Of a stretch of 11,699 nucleotides of DNA, positions 1 to 6,471 are shown one piece after another. A program made the position numbers and the translations under genes. The stretch's first letter is position 1. Every line of letters begins with the position of its first letter. Under the pieces are notes generated by a model. The model worked only from the letters and a program-made list of their open reading frames with translations, had not been told where the DNA came from and did no database searches. Source of the DNA: SAR116 cluster bacterium (GTDB lineage: Bacteria > Pseudomonadota > Alphaproteobacteria > Puniceispirillales > Puniceispirillaceae); assembly GCA_002722385.1 (NCBI GenBank), contig PBLR01000004.1:12356-24054 (forward strand). Direction: 5' to 3'.

Positions 1-101
1 TTTTTGCTGATCTCCCGGATATATTTACATTTGCCGGCGCAGCCATCATTATTGCCTCAGGCCTGTATACTGTGCACAGAGAACGTTTGCGGGACCGCTA
101 G
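1..101 (+). CDS. C-terminal end of a probable DMT/EamA-family transporter (5' truncated)
   Basis: An open frame enters from the left edge; the first full codon is at position 3 and TAG lies at 99-101. The 32 visible residues read FADLPDIFTFAGAA, then a hydrophobic stretch IIIASGLYTVHRERLRDR. This resembles the end of EamA/RhaT-type drug/metabolite transporters: a 'lPd.ft..GaalI.asGly..yRE' pattern, the last transmembrane helix followed by a short basic cytoplasmic tail. Only this last helix is visible, so the substrate cannot be guessed. The rhodanese gene starts 28 bases downstream on the same strand, so the two may be co-transcribed. Confidence 0.6.
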   Translation, partial: FADLPDIFTFAGAAIIIASGLYTVHRERLRDR

Positions 102-129
102 GCCGAAAAGGTAAGAAGAGATACATCAC

Positions 130-537
130 ATGAACAAACTGAAGATCACATCAGCAGAAATGGTCCGTGCGGCCCGGGCAAAGATAACAGAAATTGAAAC
201 AGATGAGCTGATCCAGCAGCTGGATGATCCCTCCCTTGTGATTGTTGATATCCGCGATATCAGAGAACGCCAGAAAACCGGCTTTATCCCGGGCAGCTTT
301 CATGCCCCGCGCGGCATGCTGGAGTTCTGGGTTGATCCCGACAGCCCCTATTTCAAACCTATCTTCGGTGAGGCAGATAAACGCTATGTGTTTCACTGTG
401 CCTCTGGCTGGCGGTCGGCGCTCAGCGTGGCCATACTGACGGATATGGGATTTGCGGCTGCCCATCTGAAAGACGGCTTTTCAGACTGGGTCAAACAGGG
501 CGGGCCTGTTGAACAGCCCGACACAGACAGACGCTGA
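130..537 (+). CDS. Single-domain rhodanese-like protein
   Basis: This 135-residue protein is one rhodanese (sulfurtransferase) domain. Visible landmarks are the VIVDIRDIRER strand/CH2A-like segment at about 37-47, the GFIPGSFHAPRG segment at about 51-62, and the active-site loop C90-A-S-G-W-R95-S96, which fits CxxGxRS. The C-terminal YxxLxGGxxxW-type segment is represented by HLKDGFSDWVKQGGP (about 112-126). The intact catalytic cysteine suggests real persulfide or sulfur transfer activity, probably in the cytoplasm because no signal peptide is visible. The length is normal for a stand-alone rhodanese with a short helical N-terminal extension. ATG at 130 is preceded by a purine-rich AAGAAGAGA stretch. 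The physiological sulfur donor and acceptor cannot be inferred. Confidence 0.88.
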   Translation: MNKLKITSAEMVRAARAKITEIETDELIQQLDDPSLVIVDIRDIRERQKTGFIPGSFHAPRGMLEFWVDPDSPYFKPIFGEADKRYVFHCASGWRSALSVAILTDMGFAAAHLKDGFSDWVKQGGPVEQPDTDRR

Positions 538-591
538 GCCGGTTCTGTTTTACTGACCTCACTTTAGTTTTTTTTATCAGGATAAACATTG

Positions 592-1227
592 ATGACACAT
601 AAGATTGATCATTTCGCTGTTGGTACATCCAGCCTTGCCGCCGGTGTGGCCGCGCTTGAGCCAACCCTGGGCGTTACTGTTCCGGACGGCAGCAAACATA
701 CATTGATGAGCACGCATAATTGTGTGATGCAGGCCGGAAATGAGAGCTTTTTTGAGCTGATCGCGATTGACCCTGATGCCCCTGATCCCGGCCGGGCCCG
801 CTGGTTCACGCTGGATTTCCCGGACACACAAAATAAGATTGCTGAACGGCCGCGCGCGCTCTGCTGGGTGGTCAGCACTGACAAGCTGGATGAGCTGGTG
901 GCCAGCAGCCCTGTGCCCTTGGGTGAAATTGTCACGTTTGTGCGCGGTGAGCGATCCTGGAGGCTGACGGTCCCTAAGGACGGACATCTGCCGGAAGGCG
1001 GGCTGCTGCCGGCCTTTATCGAATGGTCCCCCGGCCCGCACCCCAGCACGGCCCAACAGGAGCTGGGCGTCACTTTGAAACAGGTCCGCCTGTCTCATCC
1101 TGACACTGACGGGCTGCAGGCAAAGCTGGCCGCCCTGGGTGTTGCCCATCTTGCCGAGGTGACAGAAGGTGAGGCAGGTTTGAGCTTTGTTCTGGACACC
1201 CCGAAAGGAGAGGTGACCTTGGATTAG
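592..1227 (+). CDS. Glyoxalase-like VOC-superfamily protein
   Basis: A 211-residue protein of the vicinal oxygen chelate fold, most like the Glyoxalase_3 ('glyoxalase-like domain') group. The N-terminus KIDHFAVGTSSLAAGVAALE (residues 4-23) is the typical first beta-strand with His7. It is followed by the GSKHTLMSTHN segment (His36) and FFELIAIDPDAPDPGRARWF at about 53-72, with Glu55 as a likely metal ligand. The C-terminal half (about 160-211) holds a second, shorter beta-alpha-beta unit. Members generally bind a divalent metal and act as lyases, isomerases or dioxygenases; the reaction here is unknown. A TTG lies directly before the ATG, but ATG at 592 is preferred because AGGA at 579-582 is correctly spaced for it. 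The gene converges on the MDR oxidoreductase with only 21 bases between stop codons. Confidence 0.8.
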   Translation: MTHKIDHFAVGTSSLAAGVAALEPTLGVTVPDGSKHTLMSTHNCVMQAGNESFFELIAIDPDAPDPGRARWFTLDFPDTQNKIAERPRALCWVVSTDKLDELVASSPVPLGEIVTFVRGERSWRLTVPKDGHLPEGGLLPAFIEWSPGPHPSTAQQELGVTLKQVRLSHPDTDGLQAKLAALGVAHLAEVTEGEAGLSFVLDTPKGEVTLD

Positions 1228-1236
1228 GCGACCTCT
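1209..1236. repeat. Inverted repeat at a convergent gene junction
   Basis: AGAGGT at 1209-1214 and ACCTCT at 1231-1236 are perfect inverted copies separated by 16 bases that include the VOC stop codon. An A-run follows on the plus strand (1239-1245), so the complementary strand has a T-run. A stem here could help separate the convergent transcripts. However, the T-run lies before, not after, the stem for minus-strand transcription, so it is not a standard intrinsic terminator in either direction. Confidence 0.25.
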
Positions 1237-1248
1237 GTAAAAAAACCG

Positions 1249-2313
1249 TTACGGGCAGACCACAATATTGCCGACATGCGCCTTGTTGATAAAGGCGGTC
1301 TGGGCAACGTGCAGGTCTTTCAGAGCGTAAGTGGCGGCCAGAACAGGCTTGATCGCTTTGGCCTCAATATAGCTGATGAGACGCGGCATAACCTGCGGGC
1401 TGATCACTGTTGAGCCGGTAAAGGTCAGATCACGCAAATAAAAAGTGCGCAAATCAAACGAGACGATTGGCCCGGCAATCGCCCCGGAGCAAGTATAACG
1501 TCCGCCTCTTTGCAAAAGATCGAGAAAGTCCGGCCAGTCTGTTCCGCCCACCACATCTGCGACAACAGAAATGACCTCATCGCCAAGCTGGCCAGACCAG
1601 TTTGCCTCATTCCGGTCAATGATCTTATCTGCGCCTAAGGCCTTTACCGCTTCTGCTTTATCTGCAGTGGTCAAGGCCAGAACACGCGCGCCGCGCAGTT
1701 TGGCCAGCTGGACCACAGCCCCGCCCACACCGCCTGATGCCCCAGGCACAAACACGGTATCAGCCTCGCCCACATTTGCGCGGGTCAGCATGCCTTCTGC
1801 AGTAGAATAAGAACAGCTGAAGGTCGCCAGTTCTGCATCGGTGTAATCAGAATTTACGGCCAAAAGATTGCGCGACGGCAGGGCGGCATATTCAGCAAAG
1901 CCGCCATTGACCTCTGAGCCTAAATAGCCTGTTTTATTCAGATTTTCAGGCTCATTCGGATCCCGCAGCCAGTTATCCGTGATCACCCGTTCACCAATGC
2001 GAGCCGGGTCAACCCCCTCTCCCACAGCTTCGATAATGCCGCAGATATCCGCGCCCTGTATCCGCGGAAAAGTGATCGCGCTGCCGCCCCATGACGGGTC
2101 TTCTTCATGAACTTCTGCATAGCCATCCCCTGTGGTGGCTTCGGTCACCGCCTTGGAATACCAGCCGGACCGTGTGTTCACATCTGTATTGTTCAGCCCG
2201 CAGGCTTTCACCTTCACCAGAACTTCACCAGGCCCTGCTTCCGGCACAGGCCAGTCCTCATGCCAGACCAGCTTGTCCAGATCGCCATGTCCGGTCAGCA
2301 CCATTGCTTTCAT
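1249..2313 (-). CDS. Zinc-independent MDR-family oxidoreductase (quinone/enone reductase-like)
   Basis: This 354-residue protein belongs to the medium-chain dehydrogenase/reductase superfamily. The GroES-like N-terminal half carries EVLVKVKACGLNNTDVNTRSG (about 30-50). The catalytic zinc ligands of classical alcohol dehydrogenases (CGxCHxD) are absent and Asn residues stand there, as in quinone oxidoreductases and related NADPH reductases. The nucleotide-binding Rossmann motif is VPGASGGVGGAVVQLAK (about 189-205), and the C-terminus HVGNIVV is typical. An insertion around GDGYAEVHEEDPSWGG (62-77) lengthens the N-terminal domain. The ATG at 2311-2313 is chosen over a longer in-frame extension because the MKAMVLTGHG start matches the family and AGGAGA sits just upstream. 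It lies 52 bases after the BKACE gene on the same strand, suggesting they serve one pathway: reduction of an enone, quinone or carbonyl intermediate. Confidence 0.82.
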   Translation of the reverse strand: MKAMVLTGHGDLDKLVWHEDWPVPEAGPGEVLVKVKACGLNNTDVNTRSGWYSKAVTEATTGDGYAEVHEEDPSWGGSAITFPRIQGADICGIIEAVGEGVDPARIGERVITDNWLRDPNEPENLNKTGYLGSEVNGGFAEYAALPSRNLLAVNSDYTDAELATFSCSYSTAEGMLTRANVGEADTVFVPGASGGVGGAVVQLAKLRGARVLALTTADKAEAVKALGADKIIDRNEANWSGQLGDEVISVVADVVGGTDWPDFLDLLQRGGRYTCSGAIAGPIVSFDLRTFYLRDLTFTGSTVISPQVMPRLISYIEAKAIKPVLAATYALKDLHVAQTAFINKAHVGNIVVCP

Positions 2314-2320
2314 GAAAATC

Positions 2321-2326
2321 TCTCCT
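2321..2326 (-). promoter_or_regulatory. Ribosome binding site of the MDR oxidoreductase
   Basis: On the minus strand AGGAGA lies 7 bases before the ATG at 2313. It decides the start: the frame is open for 40 codons further upstream, into the BKACE gene end, but nothing comparable precedes those earlier start codons. Confidence 0.7.
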
Positions 2327-2333
2327 GTGAATT

Positions 2334-2346
2334 GGTGACGGTTACC
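2334..2346. repeat. Near-perfect 13-base palindrome between BKACE and MDR genes
   Basis: GGTGACGGTTACC has 6-base arms around a central G, with one mismatch between arms. It lies in the 52-base gap between the BKACE stop and the MDR ribosome binding site. It could be an operator half-site pair or a small mRNA stem, but such short palindromes also arise by chance, and it is not clearly repeated elsewhere in the window. Confidence 0.2.
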
Positions 2347-2365
2347 TGTCTTAATGCTGTTCGAT

Positions 2366-3193
2366 TCAGGCCGCAAGCCCCAACATCTGGCGGGCCTGCT
2401 CAGCTGTGGCGACAGGCCGACCGTAGCGCTCACACAGCTCTGTCACCCGGCTGACCAGAGCCGCATTTGACGGGGCAAGCGTTTGTTTGTCCAGCCGGAT
2501 ATTGTCTTCCAATCCGGTGCGGGCATGACCACCAGCGGCCACACACCATTCATTGATCTGGAGCTGATGCCGGCCGATGCCTGCTGCACACCACTGGCTG
2601 TCCGGCAGCAACCTGTTCATTGTTGCGATATAGTAATCAAACACGTCCTTGTCTGCAGGCATGGCGTTTTTCACCCCCATCACAAACTGGACATATAAAG
2701 GCCCGGTCAGGCGGCCATCACAGCGCATCTGGGCCGCCTGATGAATATGAGAGAGATCAAATGCCTCAATTTCTGGCTTGATCTGATAGCTCTGCATTTC
2801 TGCTGCCAGCCAGTCCACCAGATCAGGCGGATTTTCATAAACCCGGGTCGGAAAATTATTTGACCCGACTGTCAGCGAGGCCATATCCGGGCGAAGCGGC
2901 AGCATGCCGCCGCGCTCTCGCCCCGCCCCTGAACGCCCGCCAGTTGAAAACTGGATAATCATCCCCGGGCAATGTTTTTGAAGCCCCTCTTTCAGGGCAG
3001 CAAATTTTTCCGGATCACTGGACGGGGTTTCATCCTCATTCCGGACATGGGCATGACAGATGCTGGCCCCGGCCTCAAACGCGGCTTGCGTGCTTTCTAT
3101 CTGTTCAGATACGGTAATCGGCACAGCCGGGTTCATGCTCTTGCGCGGCAAAGACCCGGTAATGGCCACACAAATAATACATGGTTTTGACAT
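2366..3193 (-). CDS. BKACE family (DUF849) beta-keto acid cleavage enzyme
   Basis: This 275-residue TIM-barrel protein matches the beta-keto acid cleavage enzyme family. Members condense a beta-keto acid with acetyl-CoA to give acetoacetate and a new CoA ester (prototype: 3-keto-5-aminohexanoate cleavage enzyme, Kce). Visible signatures are ITGS (11-14), NPAVPITVSEQI (21-32), the metal-binding pair H47-A-H49 in CHAHVRNED, S83 in QFSTGG, EIEAFD (141-146), and GGHARTGLEDN (221-231). The last supplies R225, the metal ligand E229 and D230. All expected catalytic positions appear intact, so it should be active with a divalent metal, usually zinc. ATG at 3191-3193 is chosen because of the strong AAGGAGGGG upstream and the family-typical start; the longer frame adds 40 unrelated residues. 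It is the first gene of a unit with the downstream MDR oxidoreductase. The substrate cannot be read from the sequence. Confidence 0.9.
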   Translation of the reverse strand: MSKPCIICVAITGSLPRKSMNPAVPITVSEQIESTQAAFEAGASICHAHVRNEDETPSSDPEKFAALKEGLQKHCPGMIIQFSTGGRSGAGRERGGMLPLRPDMASLTVGSNNFPTRVYENPPDLVDWLAAEMQSYQIKPEIEAFDLSHIHQAAQMRCDGRLTGPLYVQFVMGVKNAMPADKDVFDYYIATMNRLLPDSQWCAAGIGRHQLQINEWCVAAGGHARTGLEDNIRLDKQTLAPSNAALVSRVTELCERYGRPVATAEQARQMLGLAA

Positions 3194-3197
3194 CAGA

Positions 3198-3206
3198 CCC
3201 CTCCTT
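3198..3206 (-). promoter_or_regulatory. Strong ribosome binding site of the BKACE gene
   Basis: On the minus strand AAGGAGGGG lies 4 bases before the ATG at 3193. It is close to the full anti-Shine-Dalgarno complement and fixes the start codon, ruling out the upstream in-frame ATGs near 3311. Confidence 0.75.
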
Positions 3207-3227
3207 ATAAAACCGTCCCTAAAGCCT

Positions 3228-3251
3228 ACAGACAATCGCGCACACAGACAA
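3228..3251. repeat. Direct repeat ACAGACAA x2 (16-base period)
   Basis: ACAGACAA occurs exactly at 3228-3235 and 3244-3251, with starts 16 bases apart. A related ACAGACCA is at 3361-3368. It lies upstream of BKACE within the divergent intergenic region, where tandem activator half-sites would be expected. Two 8-base copies in a biased sequence are only weak evidence. Confidence 0.3.
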
Positions 3252-3383
3252 ATCAGAACCCGCCTGACCGGACAGCACAGAAGCCTGATTTCAGCGGCTT
3301 TATCGATCATCATAAGGGGAAATTCATTTGTGAACAGGGCGTAAAAAAATTACTGTTAAGACAGACCAGTACAGGACAGGGCC

Positions 3384-4406
3384 GTGACCGTCGATTTCCC
3401 CGCAAGATGCGCTGAATTGTTAGCCGAACTTGGCCTGAACGAAACAGACGCGCCATTGTTTGTTACACCCTTATCCGGCGGTGTGGCCAGTGATATCGCC
3501 AAGGTGAGGGTCGGGCAGGACGGATCATCTGATCAGAAAACCTATTGTGTGAAATTCGCGCTGGCCAAATTACGAGTCAAAGCAGACTGGTTTGCCCCGG
3601 TGACACGCAGCTTTGCCGAATATCAATGGCTGAAAACAGCTGCGCAGATATCCCCTGACACCGCCATCCAGCTTTATGGCCATTCTGAACGGCTGAACGG
3701 GTTTGTGATGTCTTATTTGCAAGGTGAGAAGACCTGTCTGTTCAAATCTGTGCTGCTGGCCGGCGACGGGCGCGCCGAACAAGCAGAGGCTGTGGGCCGG
3801 TTGCTGGGGCGTATTCATGCCGCCACCGCCGGGCCTGAGTTTGACCGCACCGCCTTTGCCAACCGTGATGATTTTCAGGCCATCAGGATTGAGCCTTACC
3901 TACTCCATACCGCCCGCCTCTACCCGTCACATCAGGCGCTGTTTCATCAGGTATCAGACCAGCTTTATCAGTCTGATCAGCTTTTGATCCATGGCGATGT
4001 TAGCCCGAAAAATATCCTGTTCACTGAGGGCCGTCCTTATCTTCTGGATGCGGAATGCGCAACGATGGGGGACGCCAGTTTTGATGTCTGTTTCTGCCTG
4101 AACCATTTTATTCTGAAAGCTGTGCATGTGCCGGGCTGTCTGGCGCGTTATCTGTCGTTCTGTACCCGGTTCTGGGCCGCCTATCGCGGCTTTGTGGTCT
4201 GGGAAGATGTCGCCGGTTTGGAGGCGCGTATCCTGAAACTTTTGCCAATGATGATGCTGGCCCGTATTGATGGGAAATCACCTGTGGAATATTTATCAGA
4301 AAAAGACCAAACCCATATCAGGCAGGTGGCGCTGCATCTGCTTGATGTGCCAGCACACTCGCTTGAAGCGTTTATGCAGACGATAGAAAGACAAACACCG
4401 CAATGA
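3384..4406 (+). CDS. APH/choline-kinase-fold small-molecule phosphotransferase
   Basis: A 340-residue protein of the aminoglycoside phosphotransferase fold, which phosphorylates a hydroxyl group of a small molecule with ATP. Landmarks are the glycine-bearing N-lobe segment LSGGVASDIAKV (30-41), the probable ATP-anchoring lysine K57 in YCVKFAL, and Glu79 in SFAEYQWL. The Brenner catalytic motif H203-G-D205-V-S-P-K-N210 is present, as is the metal-binding L-D222-A-E224 segment. The kinase core is complete. Real aminoglycoside resistance is unlikely: the same fold serves choline, homoserine, methylthioribose and many other metabolite kinases, and the neighbour is an enzyme acting on phosphorylated acids. 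The GTG start at 3384 follows AGGACAGG. The stop overlaps the enolase-like start (ATGA), implying translational coupling and a shared pathway. The substrate is unknown. Confidence 0.82.
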   Translation: MTVDFPARCAELLAELGLNETDAPLFVTPLSGGVASDIAKVRVGQDGSSDQKTYCVKFALAKLRVKADWFAPVTRSFAEYQWLKTAAQISPDTAIQLYGHSERLNGFVMSYLQGEKTCLFKSVLLAGDGRAEQAEAVGRLLGRIHAATAGPEFDRTAFANRDDFQAIRIEPYLLHTARLYPSHQALFHQVSDQLYQSDQLLIHGDVSPKNILFTEGRPYLLDAECATMGDASFDVCFCLNHFILKAVHVPGCLARYLSFCTRFWAAYRGFVVWEDVAGLEARILKLLPMMMLARIDGKSPVEYLSEKDQTHIRQVALHLLDVPAHSLEAFMQTIERQTPQ

Positions 4407-5701
4407 GTAAAATTGTATCTGTGCAAGGCCGCCGTGTATGGGATTCACGCGGCAGACCAACAGTTGAAGCCGAAATCTGTCTTGAAAACGGGCGCACAGG
4501 CCGGGCGATTGCCCCGTCCGGCGCGTCAAGAGGCACAAGAGAAGCGCTGGAGTTAAGAGATGGCGGGGCGCATCTTGGTGGCCTGGATGTGCGCCAGGCT
4601 TGTGCAAACATAAACGGGCCTGTTACGGCTGTATTGACGGGTATGAATTCCACTCAGCAGGCTGAGATTGATGCCGCTCTTCTCAGCCTGGACAGCTCTA
4701 CCTTGAAAGAGACTATCGGCGGAAATGCGCTGGTGGCGGCGTCTCTGGCCGCGCTGCATGCCGGGGCAGCCGCCAAGGCTGTGCCGGTCTGGCAGCATAT
4801 CGCCACGCTGTATGGAACCACCCCCAGCCTGCCGCTGCCTGAGATTCAGATTTTTGGCGGCGGGGCCCATGCCGGCCGCCGTGTTGATGTTCAGGATTTC
4901 ATGGTGATGGTTCCTGGTGCGTCAAGTTTTGATGAGGTGATGGAGGTAACGCGTGAGGTGTATTTCGCAGCAGGCGATCTGATGGCGGCAAAAGGCAAGG
5001 CGGCGGGAATTGCCGATGAAGGCGGCTGGTGGCCTTTGTTTGACAGCAATGAAGAGGCTCTGGAAACCCTGACCCTGGCGATTGAAAGAGCCGGCGAGAG
5101 CCCGGGTAAAAATGTTGTTATCTCGCTTGATATTGCAGCTTCAGAATTTGGCAAGGACGGTATCTACCACCTCGCCCTTGAGGACAGAGAGCTGTCCTCA
5201 GAAGCCTTTATTGACCTGCTGGGCCGCTGGCTGGATGCCTATCCTATTGTGTCTATCGAAGACCCGCTGGCAGAAGATGACAAGGACGGGATGATCGCCT
5301 TCACCAAGCGGTTTGGCGATCAGCTCCAGATCATTGGGGATGATTATCTGGTGACCAATGACGGGCTGGTCAGGGCGGCAATTGACGATAAGGCGGCAAA
5401 TGCTGTGTTGATCAAAGTGAACCAAATCGGCACCGTCAGTGAAGCGGTCAAGACCTTCACAACAGCCAGAAAGGCGGGCTGGCAGACCATTGTATCTGCC
5501 CGGTCAGGGGAAACCGAAGATGCCTCAATCAGCCATCTGGCAGTGGGTCTGGGCGCGGGGCAGCTGAAGGTCGGCTCGTTCCAGCGATCAGAGCGGATGG
5601 TGAAATGGAATGAATGCCTGCGCATTCAGGATCAGCTGGGCGTAGATCAGTTTGTGGCCGGACAGCCGCTGCAGAACAGCTGGTGGGGAAAGCACCGGTA
5701 A
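4403..5701 (+). CDS. Divergent enolase paralogue with altered active site
   Basis: A full-length (432 aa) enolase-family protein. It has WDSRGRPTVE (13-22), the mobile loop PSGASRG (38-44) with S42, GGGAHAG (152-158) with H156, DEGG (205-208) with E206, metal ligands D243, E286 and D313, lysine K338 in LIKVNQIGT and lysine K389 in QLKVGS. Two catalytic positions differ from canonical enolase. The Glu of QEFM is Asp165 (QDFM), and the His of SHRSGET is Ala366 (SARSGET). DEGGFAP is DEGGWWP and the C-terminus ends in a Trp/basic tail. It should still bind two magnesium ions and abstract an alpha proton, but the substrate or reaction probably differs from 2-phosphoglycerate dehydration. It is therefore not assigned as eno, and the housekeeping enolase should be elsewhere in the genome. 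ATG at 4403 overlaps the kinase stop. Confidence 0.85.
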   Translation: MSKIVSVQGRRVWDSRGRPTVEAEICLENGRTGRAIAPSGASRGTREALELRDGGAHLGGLDVRQACANINGPVTAVLTGMNSTQQAEIDAALLSLDSSTLKETIGGNALVAASLAALHAGAAAKAVPVWQHIATLYGTTPSLPLPEIQIFGGGAHAGRRVDVQDFMVMVPGASSFDEVMEVTREVYFAAGDLMAAKGKAAGIADEGGWWPLFDSNEEALETLTLAIERAGESPGKNVVISLDIAASEFGKDGIYHLALEDRELSSEAFIDLLGRWLDAYPIVSIEDPLAEDDKDGMIAFTKRFGDQLQIIGDDYLVTNDGLVRAAIDDKAANAVLIKVNQIGTVSEAVKTFTTARKAGWQTIVSARSGETEDASISHLAVGLGAGQLKVGSFQRSERMVKWNECLRIQDQLGVDQFVAGQPLQNSWWGKHR

Positions 5702-5730
5702 GCGACCATCCAAGCCGGGAAGGACAGCGC

Positions 5731-6456
5731 TTAAGCAGGCAGATTCAGCCAGTCTTTCAGATGGCCATAAGTGTCTTGCGGGGCTTCAAGCGGCGGCAGA
5801 TGACCTGCTTTCTGAACCGCCACCAGCTTAGCATGCGGGATCAGCTGATGCATCAGCTGATGGCGTTCAGGCGGGCAGAGCCGGTCTTCTACTCCATACA
5901 GAATCAAGGTCGGGCAGCGCACAGATTTTAAGGTTTCTGTCTGATTCGGCCGGTCCCGTAGGGCCAGAGACTGACGGATAAAGGCTGCCTCCCCCAGGGA
6001 CAGTGCCATATCCATACACAGATTGAGAAGAGCTGCTTTATCCGGACGGTCAGCCAGATAAAGCGGTTTCATCTCGTCTGCCATCACCTGTTTCAGGCCG
6101 CCTGATTTTACATCAGCAATTTGCCGGTTTCGCCTGATGACGCCTTCTGCGGTCTCTGGTAACGGGTTGGTGTCCATCAACGCCAGCCGGTCAACCCGGT
6201 GCGGGGCCTGAGCGATAATTTCCATTGCCAGAATGCCGCCCATGGACAGCCCGCAAAGACAGAAAGAGGACGGGGCCGCGTTAAGCACTTGTGCCGCCAG
6301 TTCTGTCAGAGAAGACGCGGTATCCAGAGGCGGTGTCAGAACAGATATCTGGCCAGCTGTATCCTGTTTCAGACGGCCGGTCTGATAGGCAAACAGCCGG
6401 TCATCACACATCATGCCGGGAAGCAGCAGCACAGGGCCGGGCAATTGCAGTCTCAT
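5731..6456 (-). CDS. Alpha/beta-hydrolase fold protein
   Basis: A 241-residue hydrolase resembling BioH or enol-lactonase-type esterases. The oxyanion-hole segment LLLPGMMCDD (about 10-19) is followed by the nucleophile elbow G69-L-S71-M-G73. The predicted acid is D191 in YGVEDRLCPP and the catalytic histidine is H219 in KAGHLPPLEAP. A complete Ser-Asp-His triad is thus visible, and no signal peptide is seen, so a cytoplasmic esterase, lactonase or C-C hydrolase is expected. It is the last gene of the minus-strand operon, 15 bases after the MetE-like gene, with AAGGA upstream of the ATG. A perfect 22-base palindrome lies inside its 3' part. It converges with the enolase-like gene across a 29-base gap. 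Confidence 0.85.
   Translation of the reverse strand: MRLQLPGPVLLLPGMMCDDRLFAYQTGRLKQDTAGQISVLTPPLDTASSLTELAAQVLNAAPSSFCLCGLSMGGILAMEIIAQAPHRVDRLALMDTNPLPETAEGVIRRNRQIADVKSGGLKQVMADEMKPLYLADRPDKAALLNLCMDMALSLGEAAFIRQSLALRDRPNQTETLKSVRCPTLILYGVEDRLCPPERHQLMHQLIPHAKLVAVQKAGHLPPLEAPQDTYGHLKDWLNLPA
5840..5861. repeat. Perfect 22-base palindrome inside the hydrolase gene
   Basis: The arm ATCAGCTGATG is followed directly by its exact reverse complement, giving 22 symmetrical bases with no spacer. Each arm itself contains the palindrome ATCAGCTGAT. On the coding strand it specifies HQLMHQLI (residues 199-206), so part of the symmetry reflects a repeated His-Gln-Leu codon triplet. Confidence 0.85.
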
Positions 6457-6471
6457 CTCTGGCGGTATCCT

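Larger units (their letters stand above)
3194..3383. promoter_or_regulatory. Divergent intergenic region between BKACE and the kinase gene
   Basis: These 190 bases separate divergently transcribed genes, so both promoters should lie here. A weak plus-strand candidate is TTGTGA (3328-3333), 17 bases, TACTGT (3351-3356), which would start transcription roughly 20 bases before the kinase GTG. Promoters for the minus-strand unit are less clear. The region also contains the direct repeat listed separately and an AAGCC/GGCTT inverted pair around 3281-3300 without a T-run. I see no credible small gene in it. Confidence 0.4.

Noticed and set aside
491..512. Hairpin-like AACAGG/CCTGTT inverted repeat near the rhodanese 3' end
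   Set aside because: It lies inside the coding region, has no T-run after it, and is easily explained by codon composition.
527..550. Possible intrinsic terminator after the rhodanese gene (ACAGA ... TCTGTTTT)
   Set aside because: The stem is only 5 bases with a 12-base loop and four Ts. The longer T-run at about 567-575 has no stem directly before it.
577..1149. 190-codon minus-strand frame opposite the VOC gene
   Set aside because: No family features; the plus-strand VOC protein explains the region with conserved motifs and a good start site.
2366..3313. Longer BKACE form starting at about 3313
   Set aside because: The extra 40 residues are unlike the family and have no ribosome binding site as good as AAGGAGGGG before 3193.
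3384..4406. Aminoglycoside resistance gene
   Set aside because: The APH fold is shared by many metabolite kinases. The overlap with an enolase paralogue and the absence of any mobile or resistance context argue for a metabolic kinase.
4403..5701. Housekeeping enolase (eno)
   Set aside because: Two catalytic positions are substituted, and the gene is coupled to a kinase rather than placed with central-metabolism genes.
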